A stretch of DNA of 64,000 nucleotides. Origin: Desemzia incerta. Lineage in GTDB: Bacteria; Bacillota; Bacilli; Lactobacillales; Carnobacteriaceae. The position numbers and the translations under genes were made by a program. The stretch covers positions 372,001 to 436,000 of the forward strand of contig NZ_FOXW01000001.1 of the NCBI RefSeq assembly GCF_900115825.1, in the 5' to 3' direction. Below the pieces are notes generated by a model that was not told the origin of the DNA, made no database searches, and was given only the letters and a program-made list of their open reading frames with translations. This document shows, one piece after another, positions 56,855 through 64,000 of this stretch; within the stretch, counting starts at the first letter, position 1, and each line of letters opens with the position of its first letter.

Positions 56855-57535
56855 ATGCAAAAAATTATGATTATAGAAGATGATCTTACAATTGCCAAAA
56901 GTTTGCAGGAAGAGCTGACGAAGTGGAGTTACCAAGCATTTTATACAACTGATTTCAATCAAATCATGGAGCTGTTTACAGAACAAGCCCCACAATTAGT
57001 GTTGATTGATATCAAATTGCCTTATTTTAATGGATACTACTGGTGTACAGAAATCAGGAAAGTGTCTCAAGTACCGATTATATTTATATCGTCGCAGAAT
57101 GAGCGAATGGACATTGTTATGGCGATTCAAATGGGAGCAGATGATTTCATCAGTAAGCCCTTCGATTTAACGATTGCGATCGCCAAAATACAAGCTTTAT
57201 TAAGAAGAACCTATGATTTTAACGAAAACGATTCTTTTTTGAACCATCAAGGTGTTTATTTGAAAGCAAATGAATTGAGGCTGCAATTTGAAGAAAAAGA
57301 AATGGCTTTGACTAAAACAGAGATGAAAATACTGGAACAGTTGTTTCTGCACAAAAGCGAATTCGTTTCTCGTGAAGCCATTATGGTCAGCTTATGGGAA
57401 AACGAAGCGTTTATCGATGATAATACGTTAGCGGTCAATATCGCCCGGTTAAGAAAAAAATTAGCCGAGATAGGGCTGGAGAATTTTATCATCACTAAAA
57501 AAGGTTATGGGTATGGATTGATGAAGGGGGAATAA
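56855..57535 (+). CDS. BceR-like response regulator (OmpR family)
   Basis: A 226-residue response regulator. The receiver domain has the acidic pocket IIEDD (9-10), phosphoacceptor Asp52 in LVLIDIKLPYFNG, Thr/Ser in IIFISSQN and Lys in FISKPFD. An OmpR-type winged helix follows (about 130-224) with LTKTEMKILEQL and IARLRKKL. It is cotranscribed with the kinase (1 bp gap) and lies next to bceAB-type genes, so it probably activates those genes in answer to peptide antibiotics by binding the operator at 58573. Confidence 0.93.
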   Translation: MQKIMIIEDDLTIAKSLQEELTKWSYQAFYTTDFNQIMELFTEQAPQLVLIDIKLPYFNGYYWCTEIRKVSQVPIIFISSQNERMDIVMAIQMGADDFISKPFDLTIAIAKIQALLRRTYDFNENDSFLNHQGVYLKANELRLQFEEKEMALTKTEMKILEQLFLHKSEFVSREAIMVSLWENEAFIDDNTLAVNIARLRKKLAEIGLENFIITKKGYGYGLMKGE

Positions 57536-57536
57536 A

Positions 57537-58562
57537 ATGACTTATTTAAAAGAGCAAAGCGCAGTATTTAGGGGGTTTTTATCCTTTAAGCGTTATGAGA
57601 TAGCTATTTATTTGAGCATGGTCATTCTTTATGGTGTTTTATTTATTTTAGGACGCTTGCCGCTGGAATTTTATTTTTACGGCATACTATTGACTGGATT
57701 TTTGTTTTTGGTTTTTTTGATTGTGCAGTTTATCCAATACAATAAACGGTACAAAATATTGAAATACATTGAGACTCAACCTTTAACCGTTTTGAATGAG
57801 CTCGCACCATCTATTGATCCTTCAGAACAATACCTTATTGAAGAGATCAATCATTTGATGGATGAAATAGAGAAATTTCATTACAGTCAGCAAGAAAAAA
57901 ATACTGAGCAAATGGATTATTTTACCTTATGGCTTCACCAAATTAAAACCCCGATTGCGGCAATGAGTCTATTGATGCAGCAAAATAATGAAAATACAGA
58001 CTTAACTAAAAAGGTTCGTCAGGAATTGATTCGCATAGAAAATTACACGCATATGGCGTTAAATTATTTAAAGTTGGAACAAGCCGAAAAAGAACTTGAT
58101 TTAGATGAAGTAGAATTAGATCGTGTCATCAAAAAAGCGCTCAAAAAGTTTTCGATTTTATTTATCTACAATCAGATCACACTAGAGTACCAATCCCTTG
58201 AAAAAAAAGTGTTGTCAGATGAAAATTGGCTGCTTATTTTAATAGAGCAGATTTTGTCTAATAGTTTAAAATACACGCCTAAAAAAGGACAGATAAAAAT
58301 ATACATGGATCCGCAGCAAGAAAACCATTTGATTATTGAAGACACAGGGATAGGTATTCGCTCAGAAGACTTGCCCAAGATATTTGAAAAAGGGTATTCG
58401 GGATGGAATGGAAAGGTTCAAGAAAAATCTACCGGTTTAGGGCTCTTTTTAAGCAAAAAAATCTGCCGGCGTTTAGGTCACAAGTTAACGATTCAATCAG
58501 AAGTAGGTAAAGGAACGCGAGTCAGTATTGATTTGAATCATGAAATAGTAGAAATTTTTTAG
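57537..58562 (+). CDS. BceS-like intramembrane-sensing histidine kinase
   Basis: A 341-residue kinase with two TM helices (about 22-39 and 46-68) joined by a loop of only about six residues, the hallmark of intramembrane-sensing kinases. Such kinases do not sense ligands themselves but read the flux of a partner transporter. The phosphoacceptor His134 is in LWLHQIKTPIAA. The ATPase domain has the N box (EQILSNSLKYTP), IEDTGIGI and GLGLFLSK. Its partner transporter is encoded 116 bp downstream. Confidence 0.94.
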   Translation: MTYLKEQSAVFRGFLSFKRYEIAIYLSMVILYGVLFILGRLPLEFYFYGILLTGFLFLVFLIVQFIQYNKRYKILKYIETQPLTVLNELAPSIDPSEQYLIEEINHLMDEIEKFHYSQQEKNTEQMDYFTLWLHQIKTPIAAMSLLMQQNNENTDLTKKVRQELIRIENYTHMALNYLKLEQAEKELDLDEVELDRVIKKALKKFSILFIYNQITLEYQSLEKKVLSDENWLLILIEQILSNSLKYTPKKGQIKIYMDPQQENHLIIEDTGIGIRSEDLPKIFEKGYSGWNGKVQEKSTGLGLFLSKKICRRLGHKLTIQSEVGKGTRVSIDLNHEIVEIF

Positions 58563-58567
58563 TAAAA

Positions 58568-58608
58568 GACAGTCTTACAAAAGTGTAAGATTGTCTATCA
58601 TTTTGTAA
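58568..58608 (+). promoter_or_regulatory. BceR-type operator with second half-site before bceAB
   Basis: TCTTACA-AAAG-TGTAAGA (58573-58590) is a perfect palindrome and matches the known BceR-family consensus TNACA-N4-TGTAA. A second TGTAA (58604-58608) lies 20 bp on, two helical turns, with a poor left half. A TACAAT -10 (58642-58647) follows without a good -35, as expected for an activated promoter. The palindrome is extended by GACA/TGTC (58568-58595), so it could also fold as a hairpin after bceS. Confidence 0.75.
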
Positions 58609-58678
58609 GGATAGATAAAGGCACCATTTGTTCTAACGGCATACAATAGGGTTAGTTAGAACAAGAGGAGGAAATAAA

Positions 58679-59446
58679 ATGACTTTATTAGAAGTAAATC
58701 ATTTGAAAAAAACATATGCAACTCGTTTCTCAAACCAACAGGTAGAAGCATTGAAAGATGTCAACTTTACCGTTGAAAAAGGAGAATTCGTTTCAGTCAT
58801 GGGGGAATCGGGTTCAGGAAAAACGACTTTGTTGAATATTTTATCTACATTGGATAAAGCAAGCTCTGGGGAAGTTTTATTAGAAGGAAAAAATTTAGCT
58901 GACATCAAAGACAGTAAAGTGTCAGATTTCAGAAGAAAAGATTTAGGATTTGTTTTCCAAGATTTTAATTTGTTGGACAACTTTTCGATCAAAGACAACA
59001 TTCTCTTGCCATTAGTGCTGTCAAATACACCGGTCAAAGAAATGGAAGCTCGCTTATTGCCGATCGTTGAAAAATTAGGGATTGCCAACTTGATCGGACA
59101 TTATCCATATGAAGTATCTGGAGGACAAAAGCAACGTGCGGCTGTTGCCAGAGCGTTGATCACACAGCCAAAACTGATTTTAGCTGATGAGCCGACAGGT
59201 GCGTTGGATTCTAAAGCCTCACAAAGCTTATTAGAGACGTTTGAAGACATTAATGAAGCTGGACAGACCATTATGATGGTCACGCATAGTACGCGAGCTG
59301 CAGCGCACTCTAATCGTGTGTTGTTCATTCAAGATGGTATAGTATTCAATGAAATTTATCGCGGCAACCAGACTGTAGATCAGTTTATGGAAAAAATCAC
59401 TCAAACGTTAATGGTTTTAGTGAATCGAGGTGAGCAGCATGACTAA
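58679..59446 (+). CDS. BceA-like ABC transporter ATPase
   Basis: A 255-residue ATPase. It has Walker A GESGSGKTT, Q-loop VFQDFNLLDNFS, signature VSGGQKQRAAVARAL, Walker [14 protein letters not shown] and switch His VTHST. This is the BceA subgroup of the MacB-like ATPases. AGAGGAGG precedes the ATG. Its stop overlaps the start of the permease gene by 8 bp. It drives removal of peptide antibiotics from their lipid targets. Confidence 0.95.
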   Translation: MTLLEVNHLKKTYATRFSNQQVEALKDVNFTVEKGEFVSVMGESGSGKTTLLNILSTLDKASSGEVLLEGKNLADIKDSKVSDFRRKDLGFVFQDFNLLDNFSIKDNILLPLVLSNTPVKEMEARLLPIVEKLGIANLIGHYPYEVSGGQKQRAAVARALITQPKLILADEPTGALDSKASQSLLETFEDINEAGQTIMMVTHSTRAAAHSNRVLFIQDGIVFNEIYRGNQTVDQFMEKITQTLMVLVNRGEQHD

Positions 59447-61436
59447 GCAATTATTTGCGAAGTTAGCCATTAAAAATATTCGTTCCAATAAACAAATCTA
59501 TGTTCCTTATATTTTGGCATCTATTGCAACTGTAGCAATGTTCTATCTGATGACGTCATTAGTCTACAATGATTTTCTTATGGAACGTTCATCCCTTCTG
59601 CCAATGATGTTTATGCTGGGATCTGTAGTGATCGGTGTTTTCTCATTTATCTTCATCATGTACACAAATAGTTTTTTGATTAAACGACGGAAAAAGGAAA
59701 TTGGATTGTACGCTATATTAGGTATGAAGAAAAAACATGTAGCATTCGTTTTATTGTTAGAGTCCTTGATCACTAGTTTAGGAAGTATCCTTATCGGGAT
59801 CATCAGCGGACAAATCATGGGAAGATTTGTTTTCCTAGCATTGAATTATCTTTTGAAATTCCCAGTAAGTATGGATTATCCTTTTTCTTTTGTAGTAGCA
59901 TTGATCACATTTGCTGGTTTTACGGTCATTTTCTTTGTAGCTTTACTGTATAATATCAGTCAAGTGACATTCAGCAACCCTATTGAATTGGTAAAAGGGA
60001 AACAGAGTGGAGAGAAAGAACCGAAAAGTTCGATCATTTTATTTTTACTATCTGTTATTTTCTTAGGAAGCGGATATGGGATCTCACTTTCGATTGAAGA
60101 TCCAGTCAGTGCCATACTGTATTTCTTTATAGCAGTTTTGTTGGTCATTGCTGGTACGTATTTGTTGTTTATTTCAGGGTCTATTTTCATCTTGAAAGCC
60201 ATGAAAAAGAACAAAAAAATCTACTATCGTCCAAATGCTTTTATTTCTATTTCGGGAATGTTGTACCGAATGAAACAAAACGCTGCAGGATTAGCAAATA
60301 TCTGTATATTAGCTACGATGATTATTGTTGCTGTTTCAACGACTGCAGCTATTTATGTAGGAACGGAAGGAGCACTAGAATCGCGTTTCCCTTATGACCA
60401 CAATGCGACAGTCTTTGAACTGAAAGATGCAGAGAAGATGTCAGAGTTTGAAAATCTTGTTCGTACTGAAACAGAAAATGCGGGATTAGCTTTAACAGAT
60501 TACTCTAGTTATCGATATGAAACTTTAAGTGGTAATTTAGAAAGTGACACATTTGTGGTACCAGGTTCTTCTAGCGGAAATCTTGTCCCTGGAGAAATGA
60601 TGCTGATCCCTCAAGAAGATATTGAACGAATGATTGGTGCGCCTTTACAAATCGAAGAAGGAGAAGTGGCGGTCTACCATTCAAAAGGACCTTATTCAGC
60701 ATCTACAATAGAATTAGCAGGTCAGGTTCATCCAGTTCACCAATTTACGGATTCTTCTGTAAAAAATAAAGTGGAGGAACAGTTGAAAGTTATCGAAGGT
60801 AATAATCTTGTAGAGACTATTATACTAGTAACACCTAGTGTAGAAGGAACGGACTCGATCATAGCCGATTATGTAGAAGAAAACCCAGAGCTGTTTGTAT
60901 TTGGTACGCGGGCTATTATCGGTTGGAATACAACGGGAACAGAAGACGATAAAATTGCGAATAGCCATACGATGGATAAAATACTCAATGAAGAAGGATT
61001 TTCAACTATGCTTGATTCCAGAGATGCTAATCGACAAGAATGGTATAGTGCTAACGGTGGGTTTTTATTTATTGGGGTTTTCCTAGGATTATTGTTTACT
61101 TTTGGAGCGATTCTGATCACGTATTTCAAACAAGTTTCAGAAGGTTACGATGACCGAGACAAATTCCAGATTATGCAAAAAGTTGGGCTGGATAATCAGA
61201 TGATTGAAAAGTCAACACGTTCTCAAATTATCTGGATGTTTTTCTTACCGTTACTCATTGCAGTCATGCATGTCGCTTTTGCTTTTCCGATCATCCAAAA
61301 GATGTTGTTATTCTTTAGTGTAACAGACACTACTTTAGTCGTCTTGTGTATTGCCGGAGTAGTCTTATTCTTTAGTTTAGTGTATTGGATCATTTACCGA
61401 ATCACATCAAGAGTTTACTTCTCAATTATAAAATAA
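59439..61436 (+). CDS. BceB-like ABC permease (peptide antibiotic detoxification and sensing)
   Basis: A 665-residue permease with ten TM helices and a large outer domain between TM7 and TM8 (about 306-530), the BceB hallmark. An FtsX module is at about 50-190 (FLIKRRKKEIGLYAILGMKKKHV) and a second at the end (QIMQKVGLDNQMIEKS). The ATG at 59439 is preferred, since GAGGTGAG gives proper spacing; a GTG at 59430 overlaps it. With the kinase it likely forms the sensor complex. The antibiotic (bacitracin, nisin-like or other) cannot be told from sequence. Confidence 0.94.
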   Translation: MTKQLFAKLAIKNIRSNKQIYVPYILASIATVAMFYLMTSLVYNDFLMERSSLLPMMFMLGSVVIGVFSFIFIMYTNSFLIKRRKKEIGLYAILGMKKKHVAFVLLLESLITSLGSILIGIISGQIMGRFVFLALNYLLKFPVSMDYPFSFVVALITFAGFTVIFFVALLYNISQVTFSNPIELVKGKQSGEKEPKSSIILFLLSVIFLGSGYGISLSIEDPVSAILYFFIAVLLVIAGTYLLFISGSIFILKAMKKNKKIYYRPNAFISISGMLYRMKQNAAGLANICILATMIIVAVSTTAAIYVGTEGALESRFPYDHNATVFELKDAEKMSEFENLVRTETENAGLALTDYSSYRYETLSGNLESDTFVVPGSSSGNLVPGEMMLIPQEDIERMIGAPLQIEEGEVAVYHSKGPYSASTIELAGQVHPVHQFTDSSVKNKVEEQLKVIEGNNLVETIILVTPSVEGTDSIIADYVEENPELFVFGTRAIIGWNTTGTEDDKIANSHTMDKILNEEGFSTMLDSRDANRQEWYSANGGFLFIGVFLGLLFTFGAILITYFKQVSEGYDDRDKFQIMQKVGLDNQMIEKSTRSQIIWMFFLPLLIAVMHVAFAFPIIQKMLLFFSVTDTTLVVLCIAGVVLFFSLVYWIIYRITSRVYFSIIK

Positions 61437-61443
61437 AAAAGTT

Positions 61444-61494
61444 TTAAAAAAGCAGCTTAGCTCCCAACGTATGGGTGCTAAGCTGCTTTTTAAC
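61444..61494. terminator. Bidirectional terminator between bceB and the betaine-binding gene
   Basis: A 14-bp outer stem (AAAAAGCAGCTTAG, 61447-61460, with 61478-61491) and an inner CCCA/TGGG stem, T-runs on both strands. Confidence 0.93.
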
Positions 61495-61502
61495 AATCAA
61501 TA

Positions 61503-62396
61503 TTATTCAGCTGTTACGCCTTCAGTCCATTCAGCAACTTTTTCTGGATTTGCTTCAATCCATGCTTCAGCTGCATCTTCTGGGTCAGTTCCTTCTTGGA
61601 TGTCTAACATGATGCTTTCCATGTCTTCAACTGACCATTCAAATTGATCCAATACTTGGTAAGCTTCTGGCATTTCTTCTTCTAAGCCTTCACGTACCAT
61701 TGTGTTGATGGTTTCTGCTTCTCCAAAAGTACCGTTAGGATCTTCTAGATATTTAAGGTCATATGTCTCGAATTTCCAATGTGGAGACCAACCGGTAACG
61801 ACGATTTCTTCTTCATTTTCATAGGCTTGACCTAATGTAGTCGTCATTGCCCCAGAAGAAGACGTTTGTACGTTCCAACCTTCTAAGTTAGGGTATTCTT
61901 CAACAGTACGTTCAGAAGCTGCTACAACACCAGCACCAGGTTCGATACCTGTGATCGTTTGGCCGGCTTCATCTGTTAAGTCTTCGATTGAATTAACATC
62001 TTCCATATAAGTTGGAACAACTAAACCAATTTTTGCGCCTTCTAAGTTAGGACCTAAGTCAACCATTTGGTCGCCATATCTTTCAAATTGTGCTCCATGA
62101 GTTCCTGGTAACCATGCTGCTACCATTCCATCAGCTTCACCAGTTGCTACTGCTTCCCACATGATGGCATTATCTAATTGAGTTAATTCAACGTCATAAC
62201 CTAAATCTTCTAGTACTTTACCAATAACGTTTGTTGAAGCAATCTCAGTATCCCATGCAACATAAGATAACTCGATTTCTTCACCTTTTCCTACAGTATC
62301 TTCTTTAGACGCGTCATCTGATGAACAAGCTGCTAATACAAGAGTTGTAGCTAATGCAGCTGTTAAACCTGTTTTTTTCCAATTGAATTTTGACAA
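61503..62396 (-). CDS. opuAC: Glycine betaine ABC transporter substrate-binding lipoprotein (OpuAC type)
   Basis: A 297-residue lipoprotein starting at TTG (62396) with AAGGAGAG upstream. Lipobox LAAC has Cys24. The mature domain is the OpuAC fold: YVAWDTEIASTNVIGKVLEDLGY, MVAAWLPGTHG, and VTGWSPHWKF, with the Trp residues that cage quaternary amines. It is separated from the permease gene by a 350-bp structured repeat region rather than the usual short gap. It imports glycine betaine or a related osmolyte. Confidence 0.93.
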   Translation of the reverse strand: MSKFNWKKTGLTAALATTLVLAACSSDDASKEDTVGKGEEIELSYVAWDTEIASTNVIGKVLEDLGYDVELTQLDNAIMWEAVATGEADGMVAAWLPGTHGAQFERYGDQMVDLGPNLEGAKIGLVVPTYMEDVNSIEDLTDEAGQTITGIEPGAGVVAASERTVEEYPNLEGWNVQTSSSGAMTTTLGQAYENEEEIVVTGWSPHWKFETYDLKYLEDPNGTFGEAETINTMVREGLEEEMPEAYQVLDQFEWSVEDMESIMLDIQEGTDPEDAAEAWIEANPEKVAEWTEGVTAE

Positions 62397-62444
62397 ATCA
62401 ATCTCTCCTTTTTGTGTTTTATCCGCTGTGCGGGTTTGTCCTGT

Positions 62445-62742
62445 TATTTTAAACGAGTTGCAAAAGGCTAAACGCCTTTCTCCACTCTCTGCTTCTGAAA
62501 CGCGTTGCGCAAGGCAGACTACACGCTTATAAGCCGGATTCGACCTGTTAGGAAAAACACCTAACTGGTCGACCCCTTCTGATAAGCGGTAGCCTAAACG
62601 CCTTGCTCCACGCTCTTATTTTAAAACGAGTTCCGAAAAGCAGCCTATGTGCCTATAAGCCAATTTCAACTGCCAGGTAAAGTACACCTGTCTGCTGAAA
62701 TTTTCTTATAGTCAATAGGCTAAACGCTTTTCTCCACTCTCT
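62445..62742 (-). repeat. Two diverged tandem 126-bp structured units plus a partial third copy
   Basis: A 26-bp core (AGGCTAAACGCCTTTCTCCA plus CTCTCT) occurs at 62465-62490, 62591-62616 and 62717-62742, exactly 126 bp apart. Between cores lie flanks with GAGTT/GCGTT and GGCAG motifs and a central hairpin. Unit 1 stems are CGCTTAT/ATAAGCG (62524-62530, 62582-62588), TCGACC/GGTCGA (62540-62545, 62567-62572) and GTTAGG/CCTAAC (62547-62552, 62560-62565). Unit 2 stems are CTATAAG/CTTATAG (62653-62659, 62705-62711), AATTTCAAC/GCTGAAATT (62662-62670, 62694-62702) and CAGGT/ACCTG (62674-62678, 62686-62690). Paired bases differ between units but pairing is kept. This fills the 350-bp gap between permease and binding protein genes. 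Confidence 0.85.
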
Positions 62743-62746
62743 GCTC

Positions 62747-63586
62747 TTACTTAGTGAATTTTTGTGTTAGGCGGTCGATGATGATGGCTAGGATAACTAG
62801 AGCTAGTCCTGAGACGAAGCCTGTTCCTACTTGTGCTCTTTGTAGTGAAGATAATACTTGGGAACCAAGTCCTGGAGCACCGATCATTGAGGCAATAACA
62901 ACCATTGATAAAGCTAACATAACGGTTTGGTTGATACCGGCCATAATCGTTGATTTAGCAAGTGGTAATTCAACTTTAAATAGTTTTTGTGACCCTGTAC
63001 TACCAAATGAGTCAGCAGCTTCCACTAATTCTTCCGAAACTTGACGAATTCCTAGGTTTGTAAAACGCACAGTAGGTGGTAGTGCGAAGATGACTGAAGC
63101 GAAAACTCCGGGCACCATACCGATTCCGAAGAATGCTACTGCGGGAATCAAGTATACAAAGGCCGGCATTGTTTGCATAAAGTCAAGAATAGGGGTAACG
63201 ATTGTGTTTGCCCACTTGCTTTTAGCCATTAGAATTCCTAGTGGCACACCGATAATCACGGAAACCAAACTAGATACAATGACTAAGGTGATCGTACTCA
63301 TCAAATCATCCCAAAGACCTTGGTTCTGAACATAAAATAAACCTACAATTGAAAAGGCAGCTAATCCGAATTTTTTACCGGATGCAAAGAAACAGATTGC
63401 AGCTATCAGAACGATGAATAATAGGGGAGGGACAAGTAATAGTAGATCAGTTAAACCTTCCATTACGATTTCACTGAATGACTGAACAAAATCAAATATC
63501 GGTTCCAACACATCAGTGATCCAATCCATAAAGTTTTCAATATTTTCTGCTACTGGTAATTTGGGTATATTATCTAAAAAATCCAT
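62747..63586 (-). CDS. opuAB: Glycine betaine ABC transporter permease (OpuAB type)
   Basis: A 279-residue permease. About 60 soluble residues at the start are followed by several TM helices. The binding-protein-dependent transport domain shows GVPLGILMAKSKWANTIV, LDFMQTMPAFVYLIPAVAFFG and TIMAGINQTVMLALSMVVIASMIG, the OpuAB/ProW coupling region. The ATG at 63586 is chosen because GAGGTG (63596-63601) precedes it; the open frame further upstream overlaps the ATPase gene. It begins 1 bp after the opuAA stop. Confidence 0.94.
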   Translation of the reverse strand: MDFLDNIPKLPVAENIENFMDWITDVLEPIFDFVQSFSEIVMEGLTDLLLLVPPLLFIVLIAAICFFASGKKFGLAAFSIVGLFYVQNQGLWDDLMSTITLVIVSSLVSVIIGVPLGILMAKSKWANTIVTPILDFMQTMPAFVYLIPAVAFFGIGMVPGVFASVIFALPPTVRFTNLGIRQVSEELVEAADSFGSTGSQKLFKVELPLAKSTIMAGINQTVMLALSMVVIASMIGAPGLGSQVLSSLQRAQVGTGFVSGLALVILAIIIDRLTQKFTK

Positions 63587-63587
63587 A

Positions 63588-64000
63588 TTATAAAGACACC
63601 TCACTATCTTTGGCAAGTGCACCAAGAACTAAACTACGAACAATGATACCGACTAATTTTCCATCTTCGACAACGGCTACTGGTGTAGAAGCATCGTGGA
63701 TGACTTCAAAAATGTCATTGATCAATGTATCTTTTTGTACAGTCGGAATATCTGTACGTAGAATGTTATCAAAGTTCTTTTCATGGTTCTTAACTGCACG
63801 AGCAGTATCGCTATCTGTAACATATCCATATAGTTTTCGGCTGTCATCTATGACAAGCATATTTGACAAACCTTCTTGCTCCATACGTCTTAAAGCTACG
63901 TTCGGACCATCTTTCCCTATTTTCAGAGTAGTAGGGCGGTCCATGATGTTTTCTGCTGTCAATACTCTAGAACGATCAACATCTTCGACGAATTTCTCAA
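63588..64000 (-). CDS. opuAA: C-terminal part of the glycine betaine ABC transporter ATPase (OpuAA type)
   Basis: The gene runs off the right edge; 137 codons to the TAA at 63588 are visible. They begin EKFVEDVDRSRVLTAENIM, the junction after the ATPase domain of OpuAA/ProV. The rest is a CBS pair: LRRMEQEGLSNMLVIDDSRKL with VTDSDTARAV, and DIFEVIHDASTPVAVVEDGKLVGIIV. In OpuA of Lactococcus this CBS module senses ionic strength and second messengers. The ATPase motifs lie outside the window. It is the promoter-proximal gene of opuAA-AB-AC. Confidence 0.93.
   Translation of the reverse strand, partial: EKFVEDVDRSRVLTAENIMDRPTTLKIGKDGPNVALRRMEQEGLSNMLVIDDSRKLYGYVTDSDTARAVKNHEKNFDNILRTDIPTVQKDTLINDIFEVIHDASTPVAVVEDGKLVGIIVRSLVLGALAKDSEVSL

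Noticed and set aside
58699-59088. Minus-strand open frame of 129 codons opposite the BceA-like gene
   Set aside because: Wholly inside a clear ABC ATPase gene, with no start site signals.

Overview
This window looks like chromosomal core sequence from a low-GC Gram-positive bacterium of the order Lactobacillales. Carnobacterium or a close Carnobacteriaceae relative is the most likely source. The evidence is the AT-rich sequence, strong AGGAGG-type ribosome binding sites, frequent TTG and GTG starts, and the gene order pcrA-ligA-camS-gatCAB-dagK-rlmD. A CamS pheromone lipoprotein and a livJHMGF operon ending in a CBS-ACT gene also fit. A lone methyl-accepting chemotaxis protein with a possible sigma-D promoter suggests a motile lineage. 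The genus is inference; nothing in the window proves it. I saw no rRNA, tRNA, CRISPR array, phage or insertion sequence.

Layout. 1-5.2 kb: end of an unknown gene, a YbaK-type deacylase, three leftward housekeeping enzymes and an amino acid permease. 5.3-10.7 kb: an ABC exporter pair whose giant permease carries a coiled-coil stalk with a duplicated tip, then an ArAE membrane protein. 10.9-16.3 kb: branched-chain amino acid ABC transporter operon behind a promoter with a CodY box. 16.4-18.9 kb: an oxidoreductase, a membrane protein and a small HTH-like protein. 19.0-22.7 kb: cell-wall cluster (VanY-type carboxypeptidase, glucosaminidase, PBP5/MecA-type transpeptidase with KTA in place of KTG). 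22.9-30.3 kb: CNNM/CorC protein, purine genes (xpt, a divergent purK-like gene, purB), an EamA transporter and a GntR regulator. 30.5-42.1 kb: pcrA-ligA-camS and gatCAB-dagK-rlmD. 42.4-46.3 kb: tRNA dihydrouridine synthase, esterase, acetate-type transporter, glutathione peroxidase and pentapeptide-repeat protein. 46.5-50.3 kb: siderophore ABC transporter. 50.6-56.6 kb: chemoreceptor, RecQ, a low-complexity anchored protein and a D-2-hydroxyacid dehydrogenase. 56.9-61.4 kb: a complete BceRS-BceAB peptide-antibiotic sensing and detoxification module with its operator. 61.5-64 kb: a leftward OpuA-type glycine betaine transporter cut by the right edge.

Most of the window is ordinary, with well-defined terminators between units. 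The most interesting material is non-coding or domain-level. In the opu operon there are two diverged tandem 126-bp units whose hairpins are kept by compensatory changes. A three-hairpin locus near 29.3 kb carries a terminator only on the minus strand. A perfect hairpin sits at the predicted +1 of the siderophore operon, and an inverted repeat ends in the gpx start codon. The protein-level oddities are the duplicated stalk tip of the giant permease, a Cys-rich tail on the siderophore ATPase, the PurK-like protein with altered signature residues, and the KTA variant of the PBP.
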